The position numbers and the translations under genes were made by a program. Below are positions 1 to 10,442 of a stretch of DNA of 64,000 bases, one piece after another (position 1 is the first letter of the stretch; the number at the start of each line of letters is the position of its first letter). This stretch comes from Hermodice carunculata (lineage: Eukaryota > Annelida > Polychaeta > Eunicida > Amphinomidae): the NCBI GenBank assembly GCA_964020975.1, contig OZ026617.1:34851728-34915727 (forward strand), given 5' to 3'. The notes beneath the pieces were generated by a model. The model saw nothing but the letters and a program-made list of their open reading frames with translations, did no database searches and was not told the origin of the DNA.

Positions 1-1817
1 CAATATGTCCAGAAACAATTCTTGCACGTTTTGCTGTTCCGAGAAACTCATTTGCATCCCATATCAAATGTTAAGGACAACAGTATAAGCAAATAAACGT
101 ACACACAGGACACTGGACCTCTTGTATTTACATGGCGGCAAACAAGGGGGAGACTTCAGTCTTATGAAAAGCACCCAAATGATAACCTTCCCATGACGGA
201 ACAGTTCATACGCATGTTGGTTAATGTGCTTATGGAAACTAAGAACCTTGCTCCTTCATTTGACCACAGTCAAACGTTTAAAATTTACGTGCAGTCCTTC
301 AAAAATATCCTTCTCGTACATGTGTATCGAGATAGTTGAGACATTTCCAGTTTACATAACACATTTTAGCTTAAGGTACAAATAGAAGGCTGACGTTTAA
401 CACTGATCCCCGATACATGTCCTGAAGTGGAGTAAAATAAGTCCTCATTGAGCAGGTGTCAAGGTGTGTAGATATGTTGACATAAGGATGAATAACGGCA
501 GTTTAGATAACCCGGATTAGTCAACTTTGGACGGACAGCTTTATTTTTTCTTCGGTCATTATGAAATATAAAACTATCTAACCACATAATATTGTCTTTT
601 AAGTAAATAAATAACAACGCAAATGACGGAAAAGAATGAACAGACATTAAGTTTGGTACCAACAAAAAGACTACAAACCGATCATGGACGATCTTTTGCT
701 TCTCTATCTTCGAGTGAATGTTTCGACACTTTTACCAAGTTGGATAACTATCATTGTAGCGTCGGAAATGTTACGACTGGAATCAAATTAGCGATTGAAC
801 CTGCTGTTGCACACAAAGGTGCTCCTGACTCCAAGTATGCATTCAGAAAACAACCAATCAAATTGTTTTTCTTAGATTGACTGTTTTACTTAAAGTGAAA
901 CCCAACATGCATTTCTGTGAAATTATCAAAACATCCTGTATTGCTCATTTCATCCAATGCGTGCCGATGAAGGATGCTAACTTAGTTTAAAATACAGCAC
1001 TGAAAGGGTTAACAAATTTCTTACATGAACGGTTTAAGTATATGATCATCAAATACATATTCGAATCATAAAGCAGATACACAGGTTCCTTTCGATGGCT
1101 GTTCTGAAAGTAATCAAATATTGGTTAATTGATATACAGAAGTGTTTTTATTGAAATAGTCGTGTACTTTTAGAATAAATGTGCATGCGTGTGCTTATTT
1201 TTACTTAAATCCTGATAATATATATAACCTCAATCAAAGCAGGCTATTGCATAGTAAATCACTTTGCGTAAATGGTCTTAAACTCATATCTATTTCAAGA
1301 GTCAACAGGACATTGAAACATACGCGGTCACGGTTGTTCGTCAATACAAAATGTGTGGAGAGTGGTTGGTTTCCTTTGAGTGGGATTGGATGTTACTATC
1401 CAGTTCTTTTTAAAATACTGACAAGGTCGCATTTAATGCGCCAGCTACTGTTTGCGTTTGCTTTTCTTCCAGTTATAATGTTGCATAACCTGCAACCAAC
1501 TTCGTATCAGTGTAGAGCATTGGACCTACCATTAGTATAGATTAAAGTTAAAGGACAAACTTCAAAGCATACTAGGGGTACATCAGCATTAAGCTTTTCT
1601 TTCATTTCAATGGGTTCGAAAAAATGATAATTAAATGTTCACAGCTGTTATATCAATGACGTGGCAAAACTAGTTGGCATATGGTTATACGAGTTACCTG
1701 TCTTTTGTAACTTGCAAGACGTGCTCATGTTGTTAATTAAGATTGAGAAAGTGGCATTTTGTAAGGTGATTCATGCACTGAATTTATCTAATTAGTGTAC
1801 ATACTGTATGTAAATAC
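1..1817. other. Unassigned DNA left of the Ngaro element
   Basis: No gene recognised. Two modest plus-strand open frames (623-880 and 1181-1540) show no family motif, no signal peptide and no convincing paired splice sites, so I do not call them. The stretch is AT-rich and lacks long simple repeats. It forms the left flank of the retroelement that starts near 1818. Confidence 0.5.
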
Positions 1818-2135
1818 AAATTAAGGTACTTAATTTGTTTTATGGGTTGGCTGGGCGGTTTCTCATGTTTACATCGGCCACGTGCCCGGAGTATCACGAG
1901 ATGAGTCGGGATGGCACGTGCCCACGAGAACAAGCTCAGCCTATCAGGATCGAGGGAGATTCATTCATGCATTCAGCATCTTTCGCGCTCATTCCAAATC
2001 AGATCACCGAGGAGGAAAGTCATAAGAAATCAAGAATCAGAAGGAGATAATTTCGGTTAAATTTGAATTTGCACAACATTCAGTCGAATTGTACAGCAGT
2101 TCACGGCCTGTGCCACACAAAAGCCTTTTCACACA
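1818..2135 (+). repeat. Ngaro A1 split direct repeat
   Basis: Starts AAATTAAGGTACTTAATTTG and recurs at 8178-8495 at a constant offset of 6360 bases, with about 8 substitutions. It marks the left terminus of the element. A short open frame inside it (1835-2050) is matched in the second copy only as repeat sequence, so I do not call it a gene. Confidence 0.92.
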
Positions 2136-2431
2136 GTTCATCAAGTTTTCGGTGATCACTCATAGAAGCGGGTGCAACGTTTGCCCTGTTCCACGCCGGC
2201 GGTGATGCTCCAGGCGAACTAACTGTTTAATTTGGTGAAGAAAGTCACAGCGGACGAACAAAGGAAAAGTTAAGTACCTGCATTGATTTAATTTCTTGGG
2301 GCATATTTGCTTTTCATCCCCGTTTTTGGTTATTGAGGTTCCGTAATCCAGCAGACAGTTTTTGTTCACTCGAACCATCAGTACGTAGCAAATCAACATT
2401 GGGAGAAGTAAACCAGGTCAAGATGGCGTAG

Positions 2432-3058
2432 GTCACAGTCAGTGCACCGGAGGAATTAGTTCTGGGTCACTCGTTCATCCGTAACTTAAGGGACGATATA
2501 TATGAGGGAAAGAACAAATTTGAGTTCGACTTTGGATTAGACGTGCTCGTACGCTTCTGGTCCAGGGGAGGGCTTCGTATCCCAATGGAACGTTCCCTAT
2601 TAGAAAGCCAGGGCCCGGGGAGAGGGGCAGACGTGGTATTCCTCCAGGTTGGGGGGAACGATTTTCAGAGAGGTCTGGATGATGCTGACAAGGTTGCCGA
2701 GTCTATTCTAGGCTTTTTCAAGCTTTGTAGTGAGCGGTACCAGGCCCAATACGTTGTAGTGGGCAAGCTTTTTCAGAGGAATATAAGCCGGTACTTGCCA
2801 ACTGAAGAGGTCGTAAAGGCTTATAACAGGATAGTTGACAAAGTTAACGAGACTCTGTATGAGAAGGCCCCGAAAGACAAAGTCATATTCTGGCGCACGA
2901 GAGGTATCGGAGAGAATTGGGAAGCAATTCTCCAGCCGGACGGTACACATTTAACGCCCGACGGTCAGGTAAGGTTATATAAGGCAGTGCGCGGGGCCAT
3001 TTTGTTCACTACAAGACGGTTAGAGGAAGATAACGATGATGGTGATGATAAATTTTAA
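2432..3058 (+). CDS. SGNH-hydrolase-like frame within the Ngaro element
   Basis: This open frame shows the blocks of the SGNH/GDSL esterase superfamily. A nucleophile-type LGHSF lies at 2462-2476, a GGND block at 2651-2662, and the closing DGTH block (Asp, His) at 2939-2950, followed by LTPDGQ. Hydrophobic strand VVFLQV precedes GGND as the fold requires. The C-terminus is acidic. SGNH hydrolases cleave ester bonds, and accessory hydrolase ORFs are known in some animal Ngaro elements, where their role is unproven. The frame sits between A1 and the gag-like region in the same orientation. The start is uncertain: a GTG at 2543 would omit the nucleophile block, so the natural protein probably begins further upstream. 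Confidence 0.75.
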   Translation, partial: VTVSAPEELVLGHSFIRNLRDDIYEGKNKFEFDFGLDVLVRFWSRGGLRIPMERSLLESQGPGRGADVVFLQVGGNDFQRGLDDADKVAESILGFFKLCSERYQAQYVVVGKLFQRNISRYLPTEEVVKAYNRIVDKVNETLYEKAPKDKVIFWRTRGIGENWEAILQPDGTHLTPDGQVRLYKAVRGAILFTTRRLEEDNDDGDDKF

Positions 3059-3877
3059 ATATTTGAAATTGAGGTCTCCTTCAAACGTGATAGGCCAACG
3101 AGATTTGGGCAGCGGGCGAGAACGGTAACACTAATCACAATAATAATCCAATACCCAAGAGTTGCGTGCTAAAAAGGCCGCCTGTCTGCAATTTCAATAT
3201 ACTGTAAGCTATGATATTTATTTAAAAAAAAAAAAATGGCATGAGGTTACGATCTCTTGCTCGGGAGTCCATTTTGTCTCCGGGTCATTAGCATGGTGTG
3301 TTTAGCCCATTTTGGTATATAGCTAAAGACAGTTTTGTCATTGTAGTGGTGACAAGCACAAGGTCAATGGCAGTCCGCCTTGCTTTATGAGCCAAAATTT
3401 GGGCATTAATGAGTGCTTAATTTTTGGCCACTCAGAAGGTGAGGATAAGGAGAGCCAGTAACTGACCTTTTCATTTACTCCTTTTGCTCCTCGACTACAT
3501 GAAAGGGAGCTGAGTTATGAATGACTGACGCATTAAAATATCATCTTTGGGACAGTATTAACACCCAAGAAAATATTTTTATACTAAGGTACCTCTACCT
3601 CTATAGCACAAGAAGTAAGATAATGTTCTAAATGATAATGAAGATAAAACGATTGTGATTTATTTCCATTCACTTTATTTACTCTCAACAACATGTGTAA
3701 CAGTAAAACATCATTTCTTCTGCCCCACTTTTTGTTCAGGCCAAAAAGCAAAGGCAACAATGCAATACAAAACTTTTGTCATACCAATTATTATCAAAAT
3801 TCGTGGGTACATATGGTCTACACTGTATATTTCCTTTGTCTATCATACGCTGTGGATCCACTGTTTCCCCTTACAGG
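3059..3877 (+). other. Ngaro internal spacer with acceptor-like tract before gag
   Basis: About 820 bases without a recognisable protein. The 3' end carries a pyrimidine tract and CAG (3860-3876) one base before the first ATG of the gag-like region. This looks like a spliceosomal acceptor. Introns are known in some DIRS-order elements, so a spliced gag message is possible but is inference here. Confidence 0.4.
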
Positions 3878-5444
3878 ATGCCCAAACAGAAACCCAAACA
3901 AACGCCAAAGGGCAATGAGCTGGATGCTAACCAGGACCAGAGCTCCATGGGGGAGCTTAGAGGCCTCATAAAGTCTGTCCTAGCCGAGATGCTACAGGAG
4001 GGCAGGGGCACCATGACTGCAACAGCCACTCAGCCCACTGCTGCTACCCCCTCTGGGAGCACCGAACCTGGCATTCTGCACGAGCAGGTGTCTGGGACGG
4101 AATCCCAAGAAATGGCAGCAGGGTCTGGGGACCAAATCTTATATGTAGTATCTGCGGACCATCAGAACAACGCACTGGCAGCTAGTCAGGGTGCAGCCAA
4201 CACAGGTCTGACCCAGCCAGAATTAGCCACAAATGACCAGTCACAAACAAATATGCAGCCCACCCATGGTCATATGGCCCACATGGTCCATTATGCAGCA
4301 AACATACAGGACATACTGCTGAAGCATCATCCAGTGCCCCCACTGGCCCCCCAAAGCCACTGGTGTTGGCCCCTCAAACCAGACAGACTGTACGAACAGT
4401 GAAATCAATGCCAACCCTACAAGCAAGCATGGTTCCACACAACACAACAGCCGCTCAAAGCACAGCGCCGCAAGTTTCAGTCACTGGTATGGACAATTTG
4501 CTTGCTATGCAGGGTTTGAATGCATGCCACAACAATGTAGATTCTGATGCAGTGAACCACACGTTTCAGACACCAGGAACAGCCATGGTGGCCACCTTAC
4601 AAAGTTCTCAACATCCGCAAGGAACTTTGCTCCCTAACCCCTGTGATGTGAGTACTGGGCACGAGCTAGGTACCTCACAATCCCCCCTGACCCCTTTATT
4701 GGCGCCTGGGCTGCTCCTGACTCTCAGGAAACACTTGAGAAATGTGTGGACAGTGCCACAAGGGCAAAGATTGTGTCAAAAGGCTATATGGACGTAGCCT
4801 CCCTTCTAAAAGGTATTGTGTTTGAAGACAACCAGGCTGCTGAAATTTTAGAAGAAAATTCACACATCTGCATTAAGTTGCCAGCAGCAAATGGGAAGCA
4901 TGATATAAAGTCATTTAACAGATGGCTTCAAGCATTTCTTATATATGCATCCGTGTACTGCCAGGAGTACCCCCTGGAGGCTCTCTCAATCTTTAAGTAC
5001 ATAGACATTATCAGAGACCTGTCCTTTTCCAACAGTAACTGGTATATGTACGATAAGAGATTCAGGTGGATGAGAGCAGCCTGTGGCTACCCCTGGCACA
5101 TGGTTAGCCAAAATCTTTTCTCGCAGTGTGTCCTTTTTCGTCCCCAACGGCAACAAAATTCATCCAGCTCTACATTCAGAGGAAGGGGGGGGGCCGTAGA
5201 AACACTGTCACAGTCCCAGCAAATTTCTGTTACAACTTTCACAGCGGCAACTACTGTGAACACAGTACGTGCCGATTCTCACACCTCTGCCCCAAATGCA
5301 ATGGCCGTCACAGGGCTTCCGATTGCAGGAGTCAGCAATCAAGGTCAGAGCACCAGTGCAGGGGGGGGCAGAGGTCGGTTCAATGGCCAATGTAGGGGAA
5401 ATAATAACTCCCGTCAATCAGAAAGCACTGGCAGCAGTTCTTAA
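3878..5444 (+). pseudogene. Gag-like region of the Ngaro element
   Basis: Begins at an ATG (3878) giving a Lys/Gln-rich N-terminus (MPKQKPKQTPKGNELD), followed by a Gln/Thr/Ser/Ala-rich stretch. The middle (about 4750-5110) is more structured, with aromatic and Cys residues. The C-terminal part at about 5224-5331 has a Cys/His cluster of the form C-x7-C-x4-C-x3-H-x-C-x2-C-x3-H-x4-C. Such knuckles are characteristic of the Gag-like first ORF of Ngaro/DIRS elements and presumably bind nucleic acid. The region reads in several frames and carries about two or three breaks, so it is a fossil. Confidence 0.7.
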
Positions 5445-6984
5445 GGGCTATGATCAGAAATTGACACATTATTTGATACTGGGATTCACGGAAGGCTTCA
5501 AATTACATTTTGAAGGTGAACGGAAGACTAGATTTTCCAGTAATTTGAAGTCTGCCATTGACAATCCCGAAATTGTGTCTGAAAAAAAAATTCAAAAAGA
5601 ATTGGCAGCTGGCCGCATTTCAGGTCCCTTTGAAAGCTACCCAACAAAGAAGTTTGTAGTCTCACCCATTGGGTTGGTCCCTAAGAAGGACCCCGGGAAA
5701 TTTTGCTTGATTCATCATTTATCATTCCCTGAGGGTAGCTCAGTGAATGATGGCATCCCAAGAGACTTAACAAGGGTTGAATATCAAACAGTTGACGATG
5801 CAATCAGCATGATTATCTCACTTGGTATCGGTTGTTGTTTGGCCAAAACAGACATAGCTGATGCCTTCCGGATATGCCCAGTGCATCCATCTGATCGTGA
5901 ATTGCTTGGTTTCACATGGCAGGGAAAATTTTATTTTGATAACACTCTCCCAACGGGTGCATCCATATCTTGCATGATTTTTGAAACCTTGAGTACGGCA
6001 ATTCAGTGGGTTGCCACCTCAAAACTGGGTATCACAAAAATTATTCATATCCTGGATGATTTCATGCTGGCTGCCTCAAACTTCACTGATTGTGATGTCA
6101 AGCTTAATAAGTTTTTGAGGTTATGTAGGAAAATAGGTGTACCTATTGCAATGCACAAAACTGTCCGACCTTCTCAGATAATGACATTCGCTGGCATCGA
6201 GCTGGACACTGTAAAGTTCGAGGCCAGACTGCCTTCTGATAAGCTGGTAAAATGCAAATCACTGATCTCAGATGCATTGACAAAAAAGAAAATTACTCTG
6301 CAAGAATTGCAGTCAATTATTGGCACACTCAATTTTGCCTGTTCAGTCATTATTCCTGGTCGGACTTTTTTGCGCAGATTGATGAACCTCACAATTGGGA
6401 TAACAAAGCCTTGGCACAGGATAAAACTGTCTCAAGAAGCAAAGAAAGATTTTAGGGCCTGGCAGAAGTTTCTGGAATTGTTTAATGGCAAAACATTTTT
6501 TCTTGACCGGTTTTGGACACTTGACCACACATTGCATTTCCACTCTGATGCATGTAAATTTGGCTTTGGGGCAATCTTTGGAAGTCACTGGCTGCAAGGC
6601 CGCTACCTTCCATCATGGCAGCCCTTGAACATCACAATTTTAGAGTTCTTCCCTATGCTTGTTGCTCTGAAAGTGTGGGGACCGCACATCTGCAACAAAC
6701 GAATAATTATTCATACAGACAACCAAGCTCTAGTTTTTGTCATTAACAAAGCAACTTCCAAAGAGAATTTTCTGATGTCACTTATGAGAGAGTTTGTTAT
6801 AACATCCATGCAATTCAATGTAATGTGGAAAGCAATGCATGTCAAGGGTGAATCTAATGTTTTGGCCGACAAATTATCACAGGACATTAATTTGCAGGAG
6901 CTCCTCCAGTTAGCACCTTGGTTGGACTCCCAGCAGACCGAGATCCCAGAGCAGCTACAACCGCATTCTTGGAAGATAGACTGA
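5269..6984 (+). CDS. Ngaro reverse transcriptase-RNase H
   Basis: Open frame of 571 codons. The RT domain runs from roughly codon 120 to 290. It has the fingers block SPIGLVPKKD with a degraded-looking FCLIHHLSFP, palm motif A AKTDIADAFRI, the LPTGASIS block, and the catalytic LDDF at 6052-6063 (YR retroelements commonly have a [YL]LDDF box). The RNase H domain follows: LHFHSDACKFGFGAIF near 6532, the ILEFFPML helix, and IIHTDNQA near 6706. It copies the element RNA to DNA and degrades the template. The first ~60 codons overlap the gag-like region in another frame, so translation probably begins later or through the overlap. The 3' end overlaps the recombinase frame by 67 bases, as is usual in the family. 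Best grouped with Ngaro/DIRS rather than LTR RTs because no protease or DDE integrase is present. Confidence 0.88.
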   Translation: MPILTPLPQMQWPSQGFRLQESAIKVRAPVQGGAEVGSMANVGEIITPVNQKALAAVLKGYDQKLTHYLILGFTEGFKLHFEGERKTRFSSNLKSAIDNPEIVSEKKIQKELAAGRISGPFESYPTKKFVVSPIGLVPKKDPGKFCLIHHLSFPEGSSVNDGIPRDLTRVEYQTVDDAISMIISLGIGCCLAKTDIADAFRICPVHPSDRELLGFTWQGKFYFDNTLPTGASISCMIFETLSTAIQWVATSKLGITKIIHILDDFMLAASNFTDCDVKLNKFLRLCRKIGVPIAMHKTVRPSQIMTFAGIELDTVKFEARLPSDKLVKCKSLISDALTKKKITLQELQSIIGTLNFACSVIIPGRTFLRRLMNLTIGITKPWHRIKLSQEAKKDFRAWQKFLELFNGKTFFLDRFWTLDHTLHFHSDACKFGFGAIFGSHWLQGRYLPSWQPLNITILEFFPMLVALKVWGPHICNKRIIIHTDNQALVFVINKATSKENFLMSLMREFVITSMQFNVMWKAMHVKGESNVLADKLSQDINLQELLQLAPWLDSQQTEIPEQLQPHSWKID

Positions 6985-7862
6985 GTCATATTCTAACTAG
7001 ATCATTGGCAAAATCAACACAAAAGACATATGCTTTCGCACATTCCCAAATGTGCCAATTTATTTCTCAAACACAGATCAGTTTTCCATTCACGCCCACA
7101 AGCATGGCATTGTTTGTTGCTTATTTGAAAGAAAAGGGATATAAATGTAGTTCTATAAAAACATACTGCTCCGCTGTCTCATTTTTCCACAAAATCAGAG
7201 GGGTTGCTGACCCCATGACATCATACTTAGTCAACAAAACAATTGACGGCGTTTCAAATATGGAGCAGAAATCAAAATCTGATGTGTGTCTCCCTATCAC
7301 CATAGAGCTATTGGGCCAGCTCATCAGGCATGGTCTGCCTTCACTTCGGCTAACAGATTTCACCCTAAATTTGTACAATGCAATGTTTTCTACAGCTTTC
7401 TTTGCCCTCTTGCGCATAGGCGAGATTTGCAAAACTTCAAATGACCAAGCACACACCCTGCAGTTCCAAGATGTGCACAATGCTGGGGTGCCCAACGAAT
7501 ATGTTCTGGTGTTAAACTCATACAAGTTCTCTAAGGGGGAAGTGTCAAAGATCTTGTTACAATGCCACCCAGATATGCAGATATGCCCTGTTCACTGTTT
7601 GCACAAATATCTTGCAGTAAGAGGTCACCAGCAAGGGTCCTTATTCTGCAAACAGGATAAACAAGCTGTCCATAGGGTAGAATTCACAGGTATGTTGACA
7701 AAAGCAATAAAAGCTTTGGGCTTAGATCCCCAAAGCTACAAAGGGCACAGTTTCAGGATAGGGGGCGCCACCTATGCTGCTCAACTAGCTATGTCAGATG
7801 CAGCCATCCCTCAACTAGGGAGATGGAAGTCCAATGCATTCAAGAAATATATTCGATACTAA
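6918..7862 (+). CDS. Ngaro tyrosine recombinase (YR)
   Basis: Open frame of 314 codons. The N-terminal half is a SAM-like core-binding region (STQKTYAFAHSQMCQF, then SIKTYCSAVSFFHKIRG). The C-terminal half has the catalytic set of tyrosine recombinases: Arg I in ALLRIGEIC (about 7402-7428), the H-x-x-R box in GHSFRIGGATYAA (about 7744-7782), and the terminal GRWKSNAFKKYIRY (about 7819-7860), which supplies the Trp and the nucleophile Tyr. It inserts a circular DNA copy without staggered host cuts. The length matches the family and the frame ends exactly after the expected Tyr motif, 70 bases before B1. Confidence 0.9.
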   Translation: MVGLPADRDPRAATTAFLEDRLSHILTRSLAKSTQKTYAFAHSQMCQFISQTQISFPFTPTSMALFVAYLKEKGYKCSSIKTYCSAVSFFHKIRGVADPMTSYLVNKTIDGVSNMEQKSKSDVCLPITIELLGQLIRHGLPSLRLTDFTLNLYNAMFSTAFFALLRIGEICKTSNDQAHTLQFQDVHNAGVPNEYVLVLNSYKFSKGEVSKILLQCHPDMQICPVHCLHKYLAVRGHQQGSLFCKQDKQAVHRVEFTGMLTKAIKALGLDPQSYKGHSFRIGGATYAAQLAMSDAAIPQLGRWKSNAFKKYIRY

Positions 7863-7932
7863 TGAAGAAACAGGATGGTGTTTGGGCCTTTGTGGGGTGA
7901 CCACCCAGTGTATAAACACCGGGTTGGTCTTT

Positions 7933-8171
7933 GGCGCTTACTGGACCCACAATGTCCCATGAGCATACTGTAGGCTCAGTGTCATGTACTTATCCTGTGT
8001 GAATGATTACTTGTAAATGATTAAGGTCAATGTAAATATTATTCTTTCTTGAAATGTGTCAAATGCATTAAAAATGGACTCCATCTCCCACACAATATTG
8101 TTGTTTGTGTTTTACCTGTAGCATAGTGGTTGGTGACAAGTTAGTTAAGTCAGACCAGACAAGTAGCCTAT
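7933..8171 (+). repeat. Ngaro B1 split direct repeat
   Basis: Begins GGCGCTTACTGGACCCACAA and recurs at 9248-9486 (offset 1315) with a single clear substitution. It lies just 3' of the recombinase and is followed after six bases by A2, the B1-A2 junction expected in Ngaro. Confidence 0.92.
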
Positions 8172-8177
8172 TAATAA

Positions 8178-8495
8178 AAATTAAGGTACTTAATTTGTTT
8201 TATGGGTTGGCTGGGCGGTTTCTCATGTTTACATCGGTCACGTGCCCGGAGTATCACGAGATGAGTCGGGATGGCACATGCCCACGAGAATAAGCTCAGC
8301 CTATCAGGATCGAGGGAGATTCATTCATGCATTCAGCATCTTTCGCGCTCATTCCAAATCAGATCACCGAGGAGGAAAGTCATAAGAAACCAAGAATCAG
8401 AAGGAGATAATTTCGGTTAAATTTGAATTTGCACAACATTCAGTCAAATTGTACAGCAGTTCGAGGCTTGTGCCACACAAAAGCCTTTTCACACA
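8178..8495 (+). repeat. Ngaro A2 split direct repeat
   Basis: Second copy of A1 (1818-2135), same length with no indels. Similarity ends abruptly after CCTTTTCACACA, where the two copies diverge. Confidence 0.92.
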
Positions 8496-9247
8496 CCCAC
8501 CTCCTCCCTCGTTCCTACCACAAATATGTTATTGAAACTTGTATATATAGGCTTAACCATGTTAAGTTTCCTTGCGCTTTTTCCAGCTTCAGAGAGCTGT
8601 TTTTTTAGTGCGAAGGGAATTGTAAGATAAATTCAATCAAAGTTGCATGAGTATTCAGCCCTTTTTCCCAGCCTCTAATGAAGTCACACTGGTATAATTG
8701 TACCTGGGTTTTTTGGGCAATTTTTATACTGATGCAATTGTTAGAGATGTACAGGAACTTTGTGAAGTTCAAGTAAACTGCCTTGCCTTTTTTCCCTGAT
8801 TGGGCGACAACCAGGGTTTTTTAGGTGAAAGGTAATGTAATTAAGATAATTGCTGTAACTGGTGAGATGATCATTTGGTTACACCCTAATATTTCCTTCA
8901 GGTAGAGAGAGATGGGTAATATATGAAGTGCAAGTATACTGCCTTGCCTTTTTTCCCTGGGTCTGTGACTACCAGGGTTTTTTGGGCGAGAAGTAACGTA
9001 GTTAAGCTAACGGCTGTAACTGGCGAGATAAATAGATGGTTATGAGATGGTTACATTTCAATATTTCCCACAGGTAGAGAGATATATGGAATGTAAGGTA
9101 CACTGCTTTGCCTTTTTTTCCCTGACTGGGTGACCACCAGGGTTTTTTTTAGGTGAAAAGTGATTTGTTATGAGAAATGCGGTTATTAGATTGTAACACT
9201 ATAAGATTTCCTTCAGGTATGCTGCTTATTGATGATATGTGTTATGG
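8496..9247 (+). repeat. ~160 bp tandem array between A2 and B2
   Basis: A unit containing TGCCTTGCCTTTTTTCCCTG and then ACCAGGGTTTTTT recurs at about 8778, 8939 and 9101, giving a period near 161 bases. A weaker fourth relative lies near 8658. Each unit also carries a GTAACTGGYGAGAT-like word and a TTCAGGTAGAGAG-like word. The array is confined to the interval between A2 and B2. It may be a 3' UTR array of the element or an expansion private to this copy. Confidence 0.75.
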
Positions 9248-9486
9248 GGCGCTTACTGGACCCACAATGTCCCATGAGCATACTGTAGGCTCAGTGCCAT
9301 GTACTTATCCTGTGTGAATGATTACTTGTAAATGATTAAGGTCAATGTAAATATTATTCTTTCTTGAAATGTGTCAAATGCATTAAAAATGGACTCCATC
9401 TCCCACACAATATTGTTGTTTGTGTTTTACCTGTAGCATAGTGGTTGGTGACAAGTTAGTTAAGTCAGACCAGACAAGTAGCCTAT
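9248..9486 (+). repeat. Ngaro B2 split direct repeat (right terminus)
   Basis: Second copy of B1. Similarity ends at GTAGCCTAT, after which unique DNA begins, so this is taken as the right end of the element. Confidence 0.92.
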
Positions 9487-10006
9487 AAATATTGCAGTCT
9501 TACTTTATAGTTGTCTGTAAGGCTGACTTAAGTACACATGAGGACAGGTGTTTGTTAATTCTATTTTGTAACGATTCATAGAATCACGTAGGCAGTTAAA
9601 TTCTTTGTCGCAGGATTCTGTCACTGTTTGTTTACTCTGTTGTTGTAGTGGCAAGATATCAAAAGAGCGGTAGATTTCGTTTCAATTGCTCCAAACTTAC
9701 GAAAAGCCCCAGCTAAATTATTAAAGTGCATTAGATGGAAAAGATGTTACTATATTTTACACTAGTCAGAAATGCCATGCCTGAATATTAAGTATTATTT
9801 CAGCAAAATGCAATTCCCAATTTTAGAGGGTAGTGTGAGGAGCGAGGAGCGATTCGTTAAGTCTGCGGGAAGGCTATATAAAGGGCACCACAGGAGGCCT
9901 GGGCACTCATGACACTGCCCCATCTTCCCGTAAGCATATTTGCTTTCTTGCAAAATTCTAAGTTTAGTACTCCCTGGCCTGGTAATTCAGCTCAAAATTT
10001 CTTACG
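9487..10006. other. Unique DNA right of the Ngaro element
   Basis: About 520 AT-rich bases with no gene recognised apart from the TATA-like site listed at 9875. A 66-codon frame from 9909 has no recognisable motif. Confidence 0.5.
9875..9882 (+). promoter_or_regulatory. TATA-box-like core promoter candidate
   Basis: TATATAAA sits in a locally GC-richer context (GGGAAGGC before, GGGCACC after). About 27-30 bases downstream is GCACTCATGAC, a plausible start region, and an ATG lies at 9909 followed 21 bases later by CCC|GTAAGC, a donor-like site. The arrangement fits a short first exon, but no downstream coding exon was identified and TATA words are frequent in AT-rich DNA. Confidence 0.28.

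Positions 10007-10442
<436 letters not shown>

Larger units (their letters stand above)
1818..9486 (+). mobile_element. Ngaro-like tyrosine-recombinase (YR) retroelement, near-complete fossil
   Basis: The parts run A1 repeat, SGNH-like frame, gag-like region, RT-RNase H, tyrosine recombinase, B1, A2, tandem array, B2. The A1-coding-B1-A2-B2 order is the split-direct-repeat layout known for Ngaro elements in the DIRS order. These integrate through a recombinase and a circular intermediate, so no target-site duplication is expected and none was seen. A1 and A2 differ at about 8 of 318 positions, with no indels. B1 and B2 differ at about 1 of 239. This suggests a young insertion. RT-RNase H and recombinase frames are open; the gag-like region carries about two or three breaks, so the copy is probably not autonomous. 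The family call rests on repeat layout and domain order. Clade placement would need a tree. Confidence 0.88.
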
